Shown: positions 46,809 to 57,009, counted from the first letter of the stretch. The stretch: DNA of 64,000 nt from Pseudolysinimonas kribbensis (GCF_030161895.1 NZ_BSVB01000001.1:992001-1056000); one strand, 5' to 3'. Notes: generated by a model not told the origin, from the letters alone. Translations and numbers: made by a program.

Positions 46809-47732
46809 TCACAGTGCCGCCGCGGTGGACGAGAGGAGCGCGAGCAGGACCGGTGCGACGCCGAGCAGCACGAAGGCCGGCAGCACGCACAGGCCCAGCG
46901 GAGCGAGCAGCCGCGTCTCCAGCCGCGCGGCGCGCATCGCGGCCGCCGCACGCTCGCGGCGGCGCAGCTCCTCCGCCTCCGCCCGCAGCAGGGCGCCCGC
47001 CGGGACACCGGCCGCGCGACTGAACGCCAGCACCTCGGCGCCCGCCTCGCCCGGCGCCGGCAACCCGGCATCCGTCACCGACTCGGCGACGAGGGCGGTC
47101 GCGCGATCCGCGCTCGCACCGCCGCGCAGAGCGATCGCGAGCAGGTCCAGCGGCAGGCCCGGTGTCGGGTCGAGCCGGGACGCCCCGCGCACCATGCCGC
47201 CGATCCACCGGATGCCGAGCACGATCAGCCCGCCGCCGCCGGCGAGACAGACCCACCCCGGCACTGTCGTGACCAGGGCGCCCAGGGCGTTCACCCCCAG
47301 CAGCGCCGCGAGGCCGATGCCGACGAGCGGCAGGAGGAGCACGACCCGCGCGGTGGCCACCGGCCCCGCCAGCGCGACCTCCACCTCGCGTGCCGCCTGC
47401 GCCAGACCGCGCAGCGTCGCCGCCAGGTCGCGCAGGGTGGGCGCCAGCGGCGCGCCGGCGTCGGCGGCCACCCGCCACGCGGCGGCGACCGCCTGCCACC
47501 CGACGCGCTCGCTGCCCTGGACGGCGGTCGCGGCCGCGCCGATCCGCATCGCGAGCTCATGCCCGGCCGGGGCTCCGGCGGCGACCGATCGCGCGACCGC
47601 CCCACCGCCCGCGGCGACGTGCGTCCAGGCGGAGGACGGCGTCACGCCCGCATCGAGCAGCACCGCGAGCCGCTCGACATCGGACGCCGCCGCGGCGAAA
47701 TCGGGGCGGCCCCTCGAGCGCGACCGCGTCAT
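46809..47732 (-). CDS. Type II secretion system F domain protein (TadB/TadC-like)
   Basis: Platform protein of the Tad-like pilus system. 307 aa: an N-terminal cytosolic domain DFAAAASDVERLAVLLDAGVTPSSAW with the F-domain pattern, spans around VALAGPVATARVVLLLPLVGIGLAALLG and TVPGWVCLAGGGGLIVLGI, a second F-like domain PTPGLPLDLLAIALRGGAS and a C-terminal span. ATG at 47732 overlaps the CpaF stop (ATGA). Only one F protein is present where TadB and TadC are usual. The frame is intact. Confidence 0.82.
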   Translation of the reverse strand: MTRSRSRGRPDFAAAASDVERLAVLLDAGVTPSSAWTHVAAGGGAVARSVAAGAPAGHELAMRIGAAATAVQGSERVGWQAVAAAWRVAADAGAPLAPTLRDLAATLRGLAQAAREVEVALAGPVATARVVLLLPLVGIGLAALLGVNALGALVTTVPGWVCLAGGGGLIVLGIRWIGGMVRGASRLDPTPGLPLDLLAIALRGGASADRATALVAESVTDAGLPAPGEAGAEVLAFSRAAGVPAGALLRAEAEELRRRERAAAAMRAARLETRLLAPLGLCVLPAFVLLGVAPVLLALLSSTAAAL

Positions 47733-48703
47733 CCCGTCGACACCGCCAGCCGTCCGCGCCGGTCGAGCCGGAGCGTTCCCCGCGCCGTCAGCCGGCGACC
47801 CGACCCGGTGCGCTCGAGGTGCAGCACCGCGTCGATCGCACTGACGGCCTGGCGCGCGAGCGCCTCGGCACCGAGTCCGGCGAGCGCCCCGAGCGCCTCG
47901 AGCCGCGCCGGCACGTCGGCGAGCGAGTTCGCGTGCAGCGTGCCCGCGCCTCCGTCGTGCCCGGTGTTGAGCGCGCCCAGCAGCTCGCGCAGCTCCGCGC
48001 CCCGCACCTCGCCGACCACGAGCCGGTCCGGACGCATCCGCAGGGCCTCCCGCACGAGCCGCTCGAGCCCGATCGCGCCGGCGCCGTCGAGATTCGGCTG
48101 ACGCGCCTCGAGCGCCACGACGTGCGGATGCCGCACCCGCAGCTCCGCGACGTCCTCGATCAGCACGATGCGCTCGTGCGGCGGCGCGAGCCCGAGCAGT
48201 GCGCCGAGCAGCGTCGTCTTGCCGCTGCCGCCGGCGCCCGTCACGAGGAGGTTGGCGCGGCCGCGCACCAGGTCCCGGATGCCGTCCAGCGGCACGTCGG
48301 CGAACATCCCGCCCTCGGCCAGCTCCCGCGCGCTCAACGGCCGCGTGCGCTGGAGGCGGATCGACAGGGCGGCGCCGCCCGGCGACACCGGCGGCAGCAC
48401 CGCGTGCACGCGCACTCCGTCGCCGAGTCGCACGTCCATGGCCGGGGTCGCCTCGTCGACGTGCCTGCCCCCGAGCGAGACGAGACGCACCGCGAGCTCA
48501 CGCGCCTCGTCGGGCGGCAGCCGCATCCCGTCGACGGCGGCCGCGCCCTGCCCGGCATCGCACCAGACCGATCCGTCGGGATTGACGAACACGTCGGTCA
48601 CGCCGACGCGGGCGACGACCTCCGCCAGCACGCCGAACAACGCGACGTCGCGCGGCCCGCTCCCGACGGCAGCGGCATCCGGAGCGCGCGCGACGAAGAC
48701 CAC
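47729..48703 (-). CDS. TadA/CpaF family secretion ATPase
   Basis: Hexameric motor ATPase of the Tad-like pilus system. 324 aa, short for the family (about 380-450). N-terminal VGVTDVFVNPDGSVWCDAG, then GGRHVDEATPAMDVRLGDG, Walker A LLVTGAGGSGKTTLLGALL, Asp box IVLIEDVAELRV, Walker B RPDRLVVGEVRGAELRELL and His box GHDGGAGTLHANS. Start GTG at 48703 may be a few codons off, as an upstream segment could be lost. First gene of a coupled CpaF-F-DUF4244-TadE-Rv3654c set. The frame is intact. Confidence 0.85.
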   Translation of the reverse strand: MVFVARAPDAAAVGSGPRDVALFGVLAEVVARVGVTDVFVNPDGSVWCDAGQGAAAVDGMRLPPDEARELAVRLVSLGGRHVDEATPAMDVRLGDGVRVHAVLPPVSPGGAALSIRLQRTRPLSARELAEGGMFADVPLDGIRDLVRGRANLLVTGAGGSGKTTLLGALLGLAPPHERIVLIEDVAELRVRHPHVVALEARQPNLDGAGAIGLERLVREALRMRPDRLVVGEVRGAELRELLGALNTGHDGGAGTLHANSLADVPARLEALGALAGLGAEALARQAVSAIDAVLHLERTGSGRRLTARGTLRLDRRGRLAVSTG

Positions 48704-48786
48704 CCGACGAGGATGCGACGATCACCCGCACGCGAGACGACGCCGGCGACGCCCGGTGGAGAACGAACACCGGCGTCGCGTGGGGA

Positions 48787-48821
48787 GGTCTCGATACACG
48801 GCCACCGCGCGCTACTCGACC
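48787..48821. repeat. Family-type interspersed palindromic element
   Basis: GGTCTCGATAC at 48787-48797 and GCTACTCGACC at 48811-48821 form imperfect inverted arms around a 13-nt GC core. This 'GGTCTCGATAC...GCTACTCGACC' pattern is one I associate with many intergenic regions of Microbacteriaceae chromosomes; only one copy is in this window. Confidence 0.5.
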
Positions 48822-48939
48822 CGCTCGGTACGGGCCTCCGCGATCCCGACGATCGCCGCCAGGACCGCCGCCCGCGGCGGCGAATCCCGGCACGACCCGG
48901 CACGCATCGCGGCCGACGGAACGACCGATTAAAGAGAGG

Positions 48940-48993
48940 GGCGGCGCCCATTGGGGGAACAGGCGCCGCCACGGCAACGCTCGATTGGGGGAA
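48940..48993 (+). promoter_or_regulatory. Hairpin and paired direct repeats upstream of acsA
   Basis: GGCGGCGCC (48940-48948) pairs with GGCGCCGCC (48962-48970). ATTGGGGGAA is repeated at 48950 (in the loop) and 48984, 34 bp apart, about three helical turns. Two same-face sites suggest an activator pair for acsA, but no regulator is known. Confidence 0.4.
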
Positions 48994-49227
48994 TCTTCGC
49001 GCTGCAAGACCGAGATTTGCGCTCGGATGCCCTCACTGTACTCCGAAAAGAGGACACCGCAACGGGGGTCATCTTTCATTTTCCGCAGGATTTCCTCAAG
49101 ATCTGCACAAGGGCGGGTGCACCCCGGACGGGGGCCGCCCCGGAGCGGCTCTAGGATCGGATCGACAACAGCCCATCGCCGCGCGAAACCAGGCTCGAAC
49201 GCGGATCGACGAGAAAGACGTCCGTCC

Positions 49228-51193
49228 ATGGCATCGATCGACAACCTCCTCCACGAGTCCCGGCGCTTCGCGCCGGACCCCGTTCGCGGCCGGCGCGATC
49301 GCGAAGCCCGAGCTCTACGAAGCCGCCGCCGAGGACCGGCTGGGGTTCTGGGCCGACCAGGCCCGTGAGCTGCACTGGCACGAGCCGTTCACCCAGACGC
49401 TCGACTGGTCGGACAAGCCGTTCGCGCGATGGTTCGGCGACGGCAGGCTCAACGTCGCCTACAACTGCCTCGATCGTCACGTGGAGGCGGGCCTCGGCGA
49501 CCGGGTCGCGTACCACTTCGAGGGCGAGCCGGGCGACACGCGCACCATCACGTACGCCGAGCTCACCGCCGACGTGAAGCGGGCGGCGAACGCGCTGAAG
49601 GACCTCGGCATCGGCAAGGGCGATCGCGTCGCGATCTACCTGCCGCTGATCCCGGAGGCCGTGGTCGCGATGCTCGCGTGCGCACGGCTCGGCGCCATCC
49701 ACTCGGTCGTCTTCGGCGGCTTCAGCGCCGACTCGTTGCGCTCGCGCATCGACGACGCCCAGGCCAAGCTCGTCATCACGGCCGACGGCGGCAACCGCAA
49801 GGGCAAGGTCTTCCCGCTGAAGCCCACCGTCGACCAGGCGGTCGACGGTGCCGAGAGCGTCGAGCACGTGCTCGTCGTCAAGCGCGGCGGCAACGACATC
49901 GACTGGAACGACGAGCTCGACCTGTGGTGGCACGAGCGCATCGAGGCCGCCGACCCGGAGCACGAGGCCGAAGCGTTCGAAGCCGAGCACCCGCTCTTCA
50001 TCCTCTACACCTCGGGCACGACCGGGCGTCCGAAGGGCATCGTGCACTCGAGCGCCGGCTACCTGACGGGCGTCGCCTACACGCACCGCAACGTGTTCGA
50101 CCTCCACCCGGAGTCCGACGTCTTCTGGTGCACGGCCGACGTCGGCTGGATCACCGGCCACAGCTATGTCGTCTACGGCCCGCTCGCGAACGCCGCCACC
50201 GGTGTCATCTACGAGGGCACCCCCGACACGCCGCACCCGGGACGGTGGTGGGAGCTGATCCAGAAGTACGGCGTGAGCCTCTTCTATGCGGCGCCCACGG
50301 CGATCCGGTCGTTCATGAAGGCGGGGCGGCAGATCCCCGACGGGTTCGACCTCTCGAGCCTGCGCGTGCTCGGCAGCGTGGGTGAGCCCATCAACCCCGA
50401 GGCGTGGATGTGGTACCGCGACGTCATCGGCGGCGGGAAGACGCCGGTCGTCGACACGTGGTGGCAGACCGAGACGGGCGCGATCATGGTGAGCCCGCTG
50501 CCGGGGATCACCGCGGCGAAGCCGGGCAGTGCACAGGTGCCGCTGCCGGGCGTCTCGATCGACGTGGTCGATGACGACGGGAACGCCGTGCCGGACGGCC
50601 AGGGCGGCCTGCTCGTGATCACCGAGCCGTGGCCGTCGATGGCGCGCACGATCTGGGGCGACGACGACCGGTTCGTGGAGACCTACTGGGCGAAGTTCGC
50701 CGACCAGGGCTACTACTTCGCCGGCGACGGTGCTCGCAAGGACGAGGACGGCGACATCTGGCTGCTCGGTCGCGTCGACGACGTCATGAACGTGTCGGGT
50801 CACCGGCTCTCGACGGCGGAGATCGAGTCGTCGCTGGTCGCCCATCGGATCGTCGCGGAGTCCGCGGTGGTCGGCGCGGCCGACGAGACGACCGGTCAGG
50901 CCGTCGTCGCCTTCGTGATCCTGCGTGCGGAGCACGCCGCCGGGCAGACCCCGGAGGAGGCCGCCGAGCTGCTGCGGCAGCACGTCGCGACCTCGATCGG
51001 TGCGATCGCCCGGCCGCGGCAGGTGTTCATCGTCGCGGAGCTGCCCAAGACCCGCTCGGGCAAGATCATGCGGCGCCTGCTGCGCGACGTCGCCGAGCAC
51101 CGCACGATCGGCGACACCACGACGCTCGCCGACAGCGATGTCATGCGCTCGATCTCGGATACCCTGCAGGCGGCACCGAAGACGGAGGACTGA
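49228..51193 (+). CDS. acsA: Acetyl-CoA synthetase (frameshifted in assembly)
   Basis: Activates acetate to acetyl-CoA via acetyl-AMP. About 655 aa. Motifs: LGIGKGDRVAIYLPLIPEAV, FILYTSGTTGRPKGIVHSS (AMP-binding P-loop), WCTADVGWITGHSYVVYGPL, VDTWWQTETGAIM, YYFAGDGARKDEDGDIWLLG (YxTGD-type), GRVDDVMNVSGHRLSTAEIE and the acetylatable Lys in PKTRSGKIMRR. Near the start the frame breaks at 49278-49281 (CCCC needs two more C) between HESRRFAPDP and FAAGAIAKPELY. ATG at 49228. Single gene, probably carbon-regulated through upstream repeats. Confidence 0.92.
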
Positions 51194-51258
51194 GGTCCTC
51201 CGGTCCCTTTCGTTTCGCGAAAGAAGAAGAGGGCGACGGAGAGCAGGCGCGGCCGAGG

Positions 51259-51717
51259 TCAGGCGAATTCGAGCGTCAGCTCCACCTCGACGGGCGAGTC
51301 CAGCGGCAGCACCGCGACGCCCACCGCGCTGCGCGCGTGCCGGCCCTCGTCGCCGAAGACCTGGCCGAGAAGTTCCGATGCACCGTTCGCGACGCTCGGC
51401 TGCGCCGTGAACGACGGGTCGGATGCCACGAACACGACGACCTTGACGACGCGCGTCACGCGGTCCAGCGATCCGATCGCGGACGCCGCCGCGGCGAGCG
51501 CGTTGAGCGCCGCGATCCGCGCGAACGCGGCCGCCTCGTCGGCATCCACCTCACCGCCCACCTTGCCGGTCGCCGGGAGCGCCCCCTCGACGAACGGGAG
51601 CTGTCCCGCGGTGAAGACCAGGTTGCCCGACACGACGGCCGGAACGTACGCACCGGCCGGGGCCGCGACCGCCGGCAGCGCGAGGCCGAGCCCGTTCAGC
51701 GTCTCCTCGACGTTCAT
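51259..51717 (-). CDS. RidA family protein
   Basis: Enamine/imine deaminase-fold protein of 152 aa, of the YjgF/YER057c/UK114 type (the longer YjgH-like subgroup). Motifs: PAGAYVPAVVSGNLVFTAGQLPF, GGEVDADEAAAFARIAALNALA, VVKVVVFVASDPSFTAQPSVANG and ARSAVGVAVLPLDSPVEVEL (the Arg-S/A-V-GV.LP core). It hydrolyses reactive enamines from PLP enzymes. ATG at 51717 overlaps the stop of the DUF4177 gene (ATGA). The frame is intact. Confidence 0.9.
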   Translation of the reverse strand: MNVEETLNGLGLALPAVAAPAGAYVPAVVSGNLVFTAGQLPFVEGALPATGKVGGEVDADEAAAFARIAALNALAAAASAIGSLDRVTRVVKVVVFVASDPSFTAQPSVANGASELLGQVFGDEGRHARSAVGVAVLPLDSPVEVELTLEFA

Positions 51718-51872
51718 GCCTCGTCCCTCGGTCGCTTGAGGTAGGCGACGAGGCCGCCCTCGGGTCCGGTCACGACCTGCACGAGCTCCCACCCCTGGGC
51801 GCCCCAGTTGTTCAGGATCGCCGTCGTGTTGTGGATGATGAGCGGGGTCGTCATGTACTCCCACGTGGGCAT
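51714..51872 (-). CDS. DUF4177-like small protein
   Basis: 52-residue protein, MPTWEYMTTPLIIHNTTAIL, then NNWGAQGWELVQVVTGPEGG and LVAYLKRPRDEA. The WEY...LN.WG.QGWELV..V pattern is that of DUF4177 and of the small actinobacterial proteins placed before RidA. ATG at 51872 with GGAAG 7 nt upstream; the stop overlaps the RidA ATG (ATGA), so the pair is coupled. Function unknown. Divergent from the penicillin-binding protein gene. Confidence 0.8.
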   Translation of the reverse strand: MPTWEYMTTPLIIHNTTAILNNWGAQGWELVQVVTGPEGGLVAYLKRPRDEA

Positions 51873-51912
51873 CTTCTGGCTTCCGTTCAGCTAGGCCGAA
51901 AGGGCCATGGCG

Positions 51913-51918
51913 TACCCT
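51913..51918 (+). promoter_or_regulatory. TACCCT -10 box before PBP gene
   Basis: TACCCT (TANNNT) ends 7 nt before the ATG at 51926; a leaderless start is likely. A nearer TAGCCT abuts the ATG and is too close to serve. Confidence 0.4.
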
Positions 51919-51925
51919 CTAGCCT

Positions 51926-54561
51926 ATGCCCGCCCAGAAAACGACGGCCACCGGTCTGCTCTCAGGCGTCCTGGGGATCCTCGGGTTCAGCGCCCTCGCC
52001 GGCGTCCTGGCCGCCGTCATGGTCGCTCCCGCGATCGCCGTCGGCGGGATCACCGCGAACAACACGGTGGGCATCTTCGACTCCCTGCCCGACTACATCA
52101 CCCTGAGCCAGCAGCGCGAGGCGAACGAGATCGTCGCCAAGAACCCGGACGGCTCCGACTTCCACATCGCGTACGTCTTCGACCAGAACCGGCAGTCCGT
52201 CGCCCTCGACCAGATGAGCGACTACCTCAAGCAGGCGGCGATCGCCGGCGAGGATCGCCGGTTCTACCAGCACGGCGGCATCGACATCCCGTCGGTGGCG
52301 CGCGCGGCGATCGGTCAGGCGCAGGGCGATTCGGCATCCGGCGGCGCCTCGACCATCACCATGCAGCTCGTGCGCAACATCCGGTTCCAGGAGGCCTCGG
52401 CCGAGCCGCCGGGCAAGCAGCGCGATGCCGACATCAAGGCGGCGGTGTTCCCCGACCTCGGCCGCAAGGTCCAGGAGATGAAGCTCGCGATCGGCCTGGA
52501 GAAGAAGTACTCCAAGCAGGAGATCCTCGCCGCCTACCTCAACATCGTCGGCATGGGCGGCAACACCTACGGCGTCGAGGCGGCGTCGGAGCAGTACTAC
52601 AGCACGACGGCGGCGAACCTGACGATCGCGCAGGCGGCGAGCCTCGTCGCGATCGTGCAGAACCCGTCGGCCAACGGCCTGTTCTCCGACAAGAACTACG
52701 CGGCGAACGAGGCCCGCCGCAACGTCATCCTCGGCTTCATGCGCTCGGAGGGATACATCACCCCGGCCCAGGCCGACGAGGCGATCAAGACCCCGGTCAA
52801 GAGCTATATCAAGCCCTCCGCACCGAAACAGGGCTGCTACAACGCGACCGCCGGGTTCCAGTTCGTCTGCCAGCTGGTCCAGGACAAGATCCACGCCGGC
52901 CAGGTGACGTCGCTCGGCCAGTCGCCGACCCAGCAGGAGGAGGCGTGGGCGCAGGGCGGGTACAAGGTCACCGTCTCGGTCACGCCCACACTGCAGACGG
53001 AGGCCAACGCCGTCCTGGCCAACTATGCGCCGCCGGGCACTCCGGGGTTCGCCCTCGGCGCGGCCGAGACCACGGTGCAGGTCGGCACCGGACGCATTCT
53101 GCTGATGGCGCAGAACAAGCCGTTCAACAACATCACCGACCCGGCGACGAAGGGCTTTTCGCAGCTCCAGCTCGCCATGCAGCCCTACAGCGCCATCGAC
53201 TTCAACGTCGACCGCGCCACGTACCGCAACGGCGGCGGCGGATACCAGCCGGGATCGAGTTACAAGCCGTACACCCTCCTCAACTTCCTCGCGCAGGGTC
53301 ACGGCGTGAACGAGACCTTCAACGCCAGCAAGCACACCTTCAAGTACTCGGAGTTCCCGGACACCTGCCCGGATGCCGGTGGCGGTCCCTCCTTCAACGT
53401 GCGCAACGACGAGGGCGAGGGCGGCGGGTACACCGTGGTGCGCGGTACCGCGCGCTCGGTGAACACCGTGTTCATGCAGATGGGTCAGAAGGTCGACCAG
53501 TGCGACACCCAGAAGATCGCGGAGTCGCTCGGCGTGCACAACGCGATGAACAGCTCGGACAAGAACAGCCCGTACTACAACACGACGACCCTCTCGACCC
53601 TCCCCTCCTGCATCATCGGGGGCTGCAGCAACAACGTGACGCCGCTCATGCAGGCGGCCGCCTACGCGGCGATCGCGAACCACGGCGTCTTCTGCACGCC
53701 GACACTGATCGATGACATCACGGACGCGCAGGGGATGACCTCGGTGGCGAGAAGCGCACCTGCGGGCAGGATCCGCTGATCACACCGGACGTCGCCGACA
53801 CCGCCGCCTACGCGATGGCCGCGGTCTTCGCCGGCAACGGAACGGCGAAGGATGCCGCGCCGAAGGACGGCACTCCGTACATCGGCAAGACGGGCACCAC
53901 CGACTCCTCGTGGCACACCTGGACGGTGGGTTCATCACCGCACGCGTCGACCGCTCTCTGGGTCGGCAACATCGTGGGCACACAGGCGCTGCGGAGCATC
54001 CGTATCGCGACCGGCGCCGGGCGGATTCAAGCGGCCGTGCTCCGCAACTACATCTTCAAGGCGACCGCCCGCGCGGTCGACGCCTACCCCGGCCTCGCGG
54101 GAGGCGAGTTCGCGCCGCCGGCACAGAACCTGCTCGACGGTGCCAAGGCGACCGTGCCGAGCGGCCTGATCGGGGGCTCCGTGCAGCAGGCGCAGGCGGC
54201 CCTCGACGCGGCGGGCCTCACCTATCAGGATGGCGGGCCGATCGACTCGGACCTCCCCGCCGGCGTGGTCGCCAATCTCGACCCGGGCGAGGGCGCCTCG
54301 GTCGTCCAGGGCGCCTTCGTGACCGTGTATACGAGCAACGGGCAGGCGACACCCGTGCCGAACGTCGTCGGTGAGAGTCAAGGCAACGCGGTCAACGACC
54401 TGCATGCGGCGGGCTTCAACAACATCACGCCGCCCGCCTGTCAGGTGGTTCCGCCCGGCGATCCGACGGAGAACAAGGTGACCGCGCAGAACCCCGCGGG
54501 CGGCTCGTCGGCGAACCCGTCGAAACCGGTGACGCTCACGATCGCGAAGTCGACCTGCTGA
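51926..54561 (+). CDS. Class A penicillin-binding protein with PASTA domains (frameshifted in assembly)
   Basis: Builds peptidoglycan outside the membrane; about 878 aa after repair. Order: cytosolic tail, signal anchor (GVLGILGFSALAGVLAAVMV), transglycosylase domain with AGEDRRFYQHGGID and STITMQLVRN, transpeptidase domain with SSYK in QPGSSYKPYTL, SVN in TARSVNTVFM and KTG in YIGKTGTTDSS, then two PASTA domains ending in IAKSTC. Break at 53731-53734 (GGGG needs one more G) between DITDAQG and EKRTCGQDPLITPDVADTAA. ATG at 51926. The TGA overlaps the metallophosphoesterase ATG. Confidence 0.92.
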
Positions 54562-55514
54562 TGCCCCGCGGCGCCCGCACCGCGGGGGTCGCCGCCGGCG
54601 CCCTCGTGGCCGCGGGGGCGGCCGCGCTCGCGTGGGGCGTGCTCGTCGAGCGCATCCGCTGGACCGTGCGCGAGGAGACCGTGCCGGTGCTGCCGCGCGG
54701 CAGCCGCCCGCTCACCGTGCTGCATCTGAGCGATCTGCACATGGCGCCGTGGCAGGAGGGCAAGCAGGAGTTCGTCCGCTCCCTCGTGCGCTACGAACCG
54801 GATCTCGTGATCGACACCGGCGACGACCTGGGGCACGTCGACGGGATCGAGGGCATCGTGCGGGCGTATGCGCCGTTCGCCGGCATCCCGGGCGTCTTCA
54901 CGCACGGCTCGAACGACTACGTCGGGCCCATGCTCAAGAACCCGCTGGCCTACCTGATCCGGTCGACCGATCGGCGTCACAACCGCGGGGCGCGGCTCGA
55001 CACCGCCCGGCTCGACGCGTTCCTCGGCGACGAACTGGGCTGGCTCGACCTCGCCAACCGGGCGCACGCGCTCGAGCTGCGCGGCATCCGGCTCGAGCTG
55101 TTCGGCACCGGGGACGCGCACTACCGCCGCGACGATGTGCGGCGCATGGCGAGCGAGGTCGCGCGGCTGGGTCGCGAGGTGCGCTGGTCGGAGGACACGG
55201 ACGCCGAGACCGTGCGCCTCGGCGTGACGCACGCGCCCTACCGTCGCATCCTCGATGCGCTCGTCGACTCGGGGGCCGAGCTGCTGGTGGCCGGGCACAC
55301 CCACGGCGGACAGGTGCGCATCCCGGGGTTGCCGGCCCTCACCGCCAACTGCGATCTGCCCCGCGATCAGGCGAGCGGTCTCTCGCAGTGGGTGCACGGT
55401 GACCGGATCGCCTACCTCGAGGTCTCCGCGGGGCTCGGCACATCGATCTACGCGCCCGTGCGATTCGCCTGCCCGCCGGAGGCGGTCGTGCTGACTCTCG
55501 TCGCCCGGGACTGA
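54561..55514 (+). CDS. Membrane-anchored metallophosphoesterase
   Basis: Calcineurin-like phosphoesterase of the YkuE/YaeI type, 317 aa. N-terminal anchor AGVAAGALVAAGAAALAWGVL, then metal-site motifs LTVLHLSDLHMAP (D, H), DLVIDTGDDLG (GD), FTHGSNDYVGP (GN/SND), LGVTHAPYRRILDAL and LVAGHTHGGQVRIPG (GH.H). In Actinobacteria it regularly follows this PBP gene, suggesting a wall-lipid or undecaprenyl-phosphate substrate. ATG at 54561 overlaps the PBP stop (TGATG). The frame is intact. Confidence 0.9.
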   Translation: MPRGARTAGVAAGALVAAGAAALAWGVLVERIRWTVREETVPVLPRGSRPLTVLHLSDLHMAPWQEGKQEFVRSLVRYEPDLVIDTGDDLGHVDGIEGIVRAYAPFAGIPGVFTHGSNDYVGPMLKNPLAYLIRSTDRRHNRGARLDTARLDAFLGDELGWLDLANRAHALELRGIRLELFGTGDAHYRRDDVRRMASEVARLGREVRWSEDTDAETVRLGVTHAPYRRILDALVDSGAELLVAGHTHGGQVRIPGLPALTANCDLPRDQASGLSQWVHGDRIAYLEVSAGLGTSIYAPVRFACPPEAVVLTLVARD

Positions 55515-55540
55515 CGGCTCGGGGCCGCCCCCGCATCGGC

Positions 55541-55546
55541 TATCCT
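55541..55546 (+). promoter_or_regulatory. TATCCT -10 box of tRNA-Pro
   Basis: TATCCT lies 23 nt before the mature tRNA end and gives a short leader. No convincing -35 was seen. Confidence 0.4.
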
Positions 55547-55569
55547 TGACAGGTTGCCGGCAACGGCAG

Positions 55570-55643
55570 CGGGGTATGGCGCAGTTTGGTAGCGCGCGTC
55601 GTTCGGGACGACGAGGCCGCAGGTTCAAATCCTGTTACCCCGA
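55570..55643 (+). tRNA. tRNA-Pro (anticodon CGG)
   Basis: 74 nt cloverleaf: acceptor CGGGGTA/TACCCCG, D stem GCGC/GCGC, anticodon stem CGTCG/CGACG around loop TTCGGGA (anticodon CGG), T stem GCAGG/CCTGT with TTCAAAT, discriminator A. Reads CCG codons. CCA is not encoded. Confidence 0.95.
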
Positions 55644-55648
55644 CGCAG

Positions 55649-55684
55649 CGAGAAGAGGGTCGCCTTCGGGCGGCCCTCTTCTCG
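55649..55684 (+). terminator. Terminator after tRNA-Pro
   Basis: CGAGAAGAGGGTCGCC-TTCG-GGCGGCCCTCTTCTCG: 16-bp stem with one mismatch, starting 6 nt after the tRNA. It may also serve the convergent LCP gene ending at 55718. Confidence 0.8.
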
Positions 55685-55717
55685 TGTGCTCCGTATCGGT
55701 TCAGGATCGCCGGGTGG

Positions 55718-57009
55718 TTACCGGACGACGACGCCCTTCGAGCAGGTCTGCTGGTCGGCGCTCTGCCCCTGCACCGTGCTCGGCAGGGCGATCGAGGCGG
55801 GGCCGCTCGACGACGTGGGCGTGGGCGTGGCGGTGACCGTCGATCCCGGGGCCGGCGTCGCGGGCGCGGTCGCCCCGGGCGCGAGCTCCGCGCCGCGTCC
55901 GGTCTTGCCGGTCAGCTGCACCCGCAGATCCTGCTGGAGGGCCGTCGCGACCTGCTGGTCGGCGTACGACGACGGCACGACGCGGTTCGGGTACAGCGGG
56001 CTCGACCCGACGGGGTACTGGATCATCGCGATGTTCTGCAGCGGGATCGTCTTCAGCGCCAGCGCGATCGACACCATCGTGACGACGGGGCTCAGCGAGT
56101 CGGAGAGCTGCATGTTCTTCGCCGCCGCCTCCGCGAGTCCGTACAGCTTGACCGGATCCGTCAGCACGCCGCCGCTGCGCACCGTGCGCACGAGGGCCGA
56201 CAGATAGACCTGCTGGTTGCTGATCCGGCCGAGGTCGCTGCCGTCGCCGACCCCGTGCCGGCTGCGCAGGAACGCGAGGGCCGTGGTGCCCGAGATGGTG
56301 TGGCTTCCGGCGGGGAGATCGAGCCCGACGAACGGGTCCTTGATGGGGCTCGCGACGCACACGGTCACGCCCCCGACGGCGTCCGCCATCGAGGCGACCC
56401 CGTTGAAGGTGATGGATGCCGCGTACGGGATCGTGATCCCCATGAGCTTCTCGATGGTCAGCACCGGACACGCCAGCCCCCGCGCGAGAGCGTCGAGTTG
56501 AGCATGGCGATGCTCGATGAGCCATACGTGCCGCCGTTCTTGGGGTTCGGGCACGCCGGCACCGGGATCATCAGGTCGCGCGGGAAGCTGACCACGAGCG
56601 CCGACTGATGATCCTGCGCGACGTGCACGAGGATCGTGACGTCGTTGTTGCCGGCACCCGACGACCCGGCGAGATCGGCCCGGTCCTGGTAGCCCGACTG
56701 CCCGCTGCGGGTGTCGGTGCCGACGAGCAGGAGGTTCAGGCCGCCCTTGATCGCCCCGACGCTCGGCGGCGCGGTCGCACCGTTGAGATGCGCGAGGTGG
56801 ACGGTGTTGCTCCCGACGTCGCTGGCGAGCCGGCTGACCGCGATCGCACTGACCGAGACGACGGCGACCAGCACGACGGCGAGCGCCGAGGCCACGAGAC
56901 CGATGATCGTGCGGACGAGGCTCGGACGCCGCTGACGACCATGGCGCGCCGACGGACCGGATCGCGCCAGCGGTCCGGACCGCGACCGCATCGCCCGGCG
57001 CTCGCTCAT
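55718..57009 (-). CDS. LytR-CpsA-Psr (LCP) family glycopolymer ligase (frameshifted in assembly)
   Basis: Attaches secondary polymers to peptidoglycan. About 430 aa: a basic cytosolic tail, one span (RTIIGLVASALAVVLVAVVS), then the LCP domain with LNLLLVGTDTRSG, NNDVTILVHVAQDHQSALVV, FPRDLMIPVPAC, TISGTTALAFLRSRHGVGDG and LGRISNQQVYLSALV. A Thr/Pro-rich stretch and a final Cys (TCSKGVVVR) close it; three Cys may pair. The frame breaks at 56477-56481 (CCCCC needs one more C). ATG at 57009. Monocistronic. Confidence 0.9.

Larger units (their letters stand above)
48704..49227. other. Intergenic region between cpaF-like gene and acsA
   Basis: 524 nt between divergent genes. It holds a family-type interspersed element (48787-48821), a GGCGGCGCC/GGCGCCGCC hairpin (48940-48948 with 48962-48970), paired direct repeats ATTGGGGGAA (48950-48959 and 48984-48993), AT-richer DNA around 49020-49100, and a TAGGAT box (49152-49157) 70 nt before the acsA start. 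No ORF with coding character was seen. Confidence 0.55.

Noticed and set aside
47390-51193. 1267-codon open frame ending in acetyl-CoA synthetase
   Set aside because: Only the part from 49283 on is AcsA; the upstream 600 codons are antisense to the Tad-like genes and intergenic DNA, joined because of the frameshift near 49278.
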